Source: Acidobacteriota bacterium
Lineage (GTDB): Bacteria > Acidobacteriota > Blastocatellia > Pyrinomonadales > Pyrinomonadaceae
Assembly (NCBI GenBank): GCA_003222835.1
Contig: QHXE01000385.1
Coordinates: forward strand, 1-9,280
Direction: 5' to 3'
Length of the DNA stretch: 9,280 nt
Every line of letters starts with the position of its first letter. Position 1 is the first letter of the stretch. The notes under the pieces were generated by a model. That model did not search any database, had not been told where the DNA came from, and saw only the letters and a list, made by a program, of their open reading frames with translations. Below, piece by piece: positions 9,001 through 9,280 of the stretch. The translations under genes and the position numbers were made by a program.

Positions 9001-9280
9001 GGAACCAAGCTAGTTGTGCTATCCGCCTGCGACACGGGTATCGGCGAGATCAAGAGCAGCGAAGGTGTCTATGGTTTGCGGCGGTCGTTGGTGCTCGCCG
9101 GCGCCGAGAGTCAAACGATGAGTTTGTGGGCGGTTTCCGATCGCAGCACGCGCGATCTGATGATCAGTTACTACAAGAATTTGACTAACGGTCAGGGCAG
9201 AGGTGATTCACTTCGCCAGGCGCAACTGCAAATTCTGAAGAGCAAGTCCCACAGCCATCCTTACTATTGGGCCAGCTTCA
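6100..9280 (+). CDS. Exported PPC-like/TPR/CHAT-domain protein (caspase-like putative protease), 3'-partial
   Basis: This frame is open from the ATG to the right edge (1060 codons visible). A basic N-terminus and hydrophobic stretch (GRFLASFLALLCASF) look like a signal peptide, with possible cleavage near KAEGA. Residues ~88-187 resemble the PPC-type beta domain common in acidobacterial secreted proteins (LELGKFVEGEISGGQ, VDVVERLFAPNGK, GPYRLEI). Residues ~205-530 hold about seven and a half kinesin-light-chain-like TPRs of 42 residues (NNLGTLY, RALEI, GPDHP); one unit is a residue shorter and another a residue longer. Residues ~599-658 are a likely coiled coil. The C-terminal CHAT domain has LNLIPFAAL, LPGVTEEV, HIATHG (H899, H903), NPLLRSGLALAGA and SACDTG (C977), so the expected His/Cys dyad (H903/C977) is intact. 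It ends in HPYYWASF, normally close to the CHAT C-terminus, so about 10-25 residues are probably missing. CHAT proteins are caspase/separase relatives and some are proven proteases, but the substrate here is unknown. The signal peptide implies action in the envelope. An in-frame tandem repeat lies between the two catalytic motifs. Confidence 0.9.
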   Translation, partial: MVVARVMFKPGYFTSNCALLKGRFLASFLALLCASFSNSPKAEGAIDETGLSDFNALTSSFRSIAGNDALGPSRESDLVSQGQSQPAILELGKFVEGEISGGQTQRFQINLSTGQFAGVSIRQRGVDVVERLFAPNGKEVAEFDDESRPQEEERAEFVAETDGPYRLEITAKFKLATGRYEIRLTEVRAATGHDRLLHEAHRLDTQSSNLVHAGNYDDALPLAERALEIAEKELGPDHPYVGHLLNELGLLHLNKGTYTKAQPLYQRALAINQKARGPEHPETIESMRGLGATYGALDEFQKGEELLQQALQVTEKTFGSDHLNFAECLLTIGTLHWRRSDLARAEQEIQRGLTIAEKNLGPDSLSLATPLNNLGTLYNSRKEYDRAEPLLQRALEIREKKSPDSPELAMPLQNLGLIAQEKRKDYARALDLYWRAVQVLEKGVGPESPRVARILNNIANIYKSQGDFTKALELHQRVYSIMEKALGPNHGVTLVSLGNIARTYASMGDVQNAIKFQALTDEVIEKNLALNLAIGSERQKLAYFDSLSERTDRTISLHVNMAPGDSTARDLATLVILQRKGRVLDAMSGSLSALRQRLNSEDQKLLDELNATTAQLAKLELNGPGQTQLDDFRRRVAALEEQKEKLESEISRRSAEFRAQTQPVILAAVQAAIPPDAALIEFATYRPFNPRVDNIDAYGEPRYIAYIVRQQGEVKWKELGPAKKIESAIEALRESLRDPQRQEVQQRARAVDEEIMQPVRSLFGDATQLLVSADGSLNLIPFAALVDEQGKYLIERYSIAYLTSGRDLLRLQVPRESKSPPVVIADPAFGEPVIIASSNGPGTNNRARGNYSELFFGPLPGVTEEVRALKELLPQASFLTKESATKAAVEKLSAPSILHIATHGFFLSVPGALATGPASEPRALPTRPNTSSKIDNPLLRSGLALAGANQRSDGILTALEASGLNLWGTKLVVLSACDTGIGEIKSSEGVYGLRRSLVLAGAESQTMSLWAVSDRSTRDLMISYYKNLTNGQGRGDSLRQAQLQILKSKSHSHPYYWASF
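8617..8640. repeat. Short GC-rich inverted repeat in the CHAT domain coding region
   Basis: GGCCCGG at 8617-8623 and CCGGGCC at 8634-8640 are perfect 7-bp inverted arms around a 10-base loop. The stretch codes for SNGPGTNNRARGN, a low-complexity loop between DPAFGEP and the LPGV motif, where CHAT proteins vary in length. It could be a hairpin remnant of an inserted element or ordinary GC-rich loop sequence. Confidence 0.35.
8826..8882. repeat. Tandem pair of 24-bp units translated between the CHAT catalytic motifs
   Basis: Units 8826-8849 and 8859-8882 match at 20 of 24 bases and are offset by 33 bases, exactly 11 codons. Both share the core GAGCGTTA. They are translated as PGALATGP (from residue 910) and PRALPTRP (from residue 921), directly after the HIATHG motif (H903) and before SACDTG (C977). 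The phase-preserving duplication and the Pro/Ala/Arg composition suggest a dispersed repeat element or its decayed remnant in a surface loop. CHAT proteins commonly have a variable loop here, so disruption of the fold is not expected. Confidence 0.6.

Overview
This GC-rich window holds parts of two large genes on the + strand, both cut by the window edges, with about 60 bases between them. Three features point to a soil-type Acidobacteriota, perhaps of the Blastocatellia kind: the secreted PPC-like/TPR/CHAT protein architecture, a very large cyclic glucan synthase homologue, and palindromic repeats that are translated into peptides such as 'GTPALPEGG' (and 'ERGRPAR' on the other strand). This is recognition by style, not proof. 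No marker gene is present.

Positions 2-6037 carry the C-terminal ~2010 residues of a cyclic beta-1,2-glucan synthase of the NdvB/ChvB/Cgs type. The reading frame is open at the left edge, so the membrane-embedded GT84 glycosyltransferase half should lie upstream. The window contains the cyclization domain and the C-terminal GH94-type phosphorylase domain. The GH94 part shows the motifs GFRDQLQD, GSGDWNDGMN, GQYTHAA and GGWTWYTGSAGW.

Positions 6038-6099 are a short intergenic gap with a plausible Shine-Dalgarno sequence, at most a weak promoter and no convincing terminator. The second gene starts at 6100 and runs off the right edge. It encodes a signal peptide, a PPC-like beta domain, about seven and a half 42-residue TPR units, a coiled coil and a CHAT caspase-like domain with a His/Cys pair (H903 and C977). 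Probably only about 10-25 residues are missing from its C-terminus.

The most unusual signal is that both genes contain repeat sequences translated in frame. The synthase has a long 25-bp-arm palindrome (729-806) and, 127 bases later, a perfect 21-bp-arm palindrome (934-978). The CHAT gene has a tandem pair of 24-bp units (8826-8882) between its two catalytic motifs. These look like dispersed REP-like elements that entered coding sequence and survive as inserted peptides.

Both products are expected to act at the cell envelope: glucan made at the inner membrane and delivered to the periplasm, and an exported protease-like protein. Their tandem order allows co-transcription, but nothing in the sequence shows a functional link. 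I found no RNA genes, CRISPR arrays, insertion sequences or replication origins.
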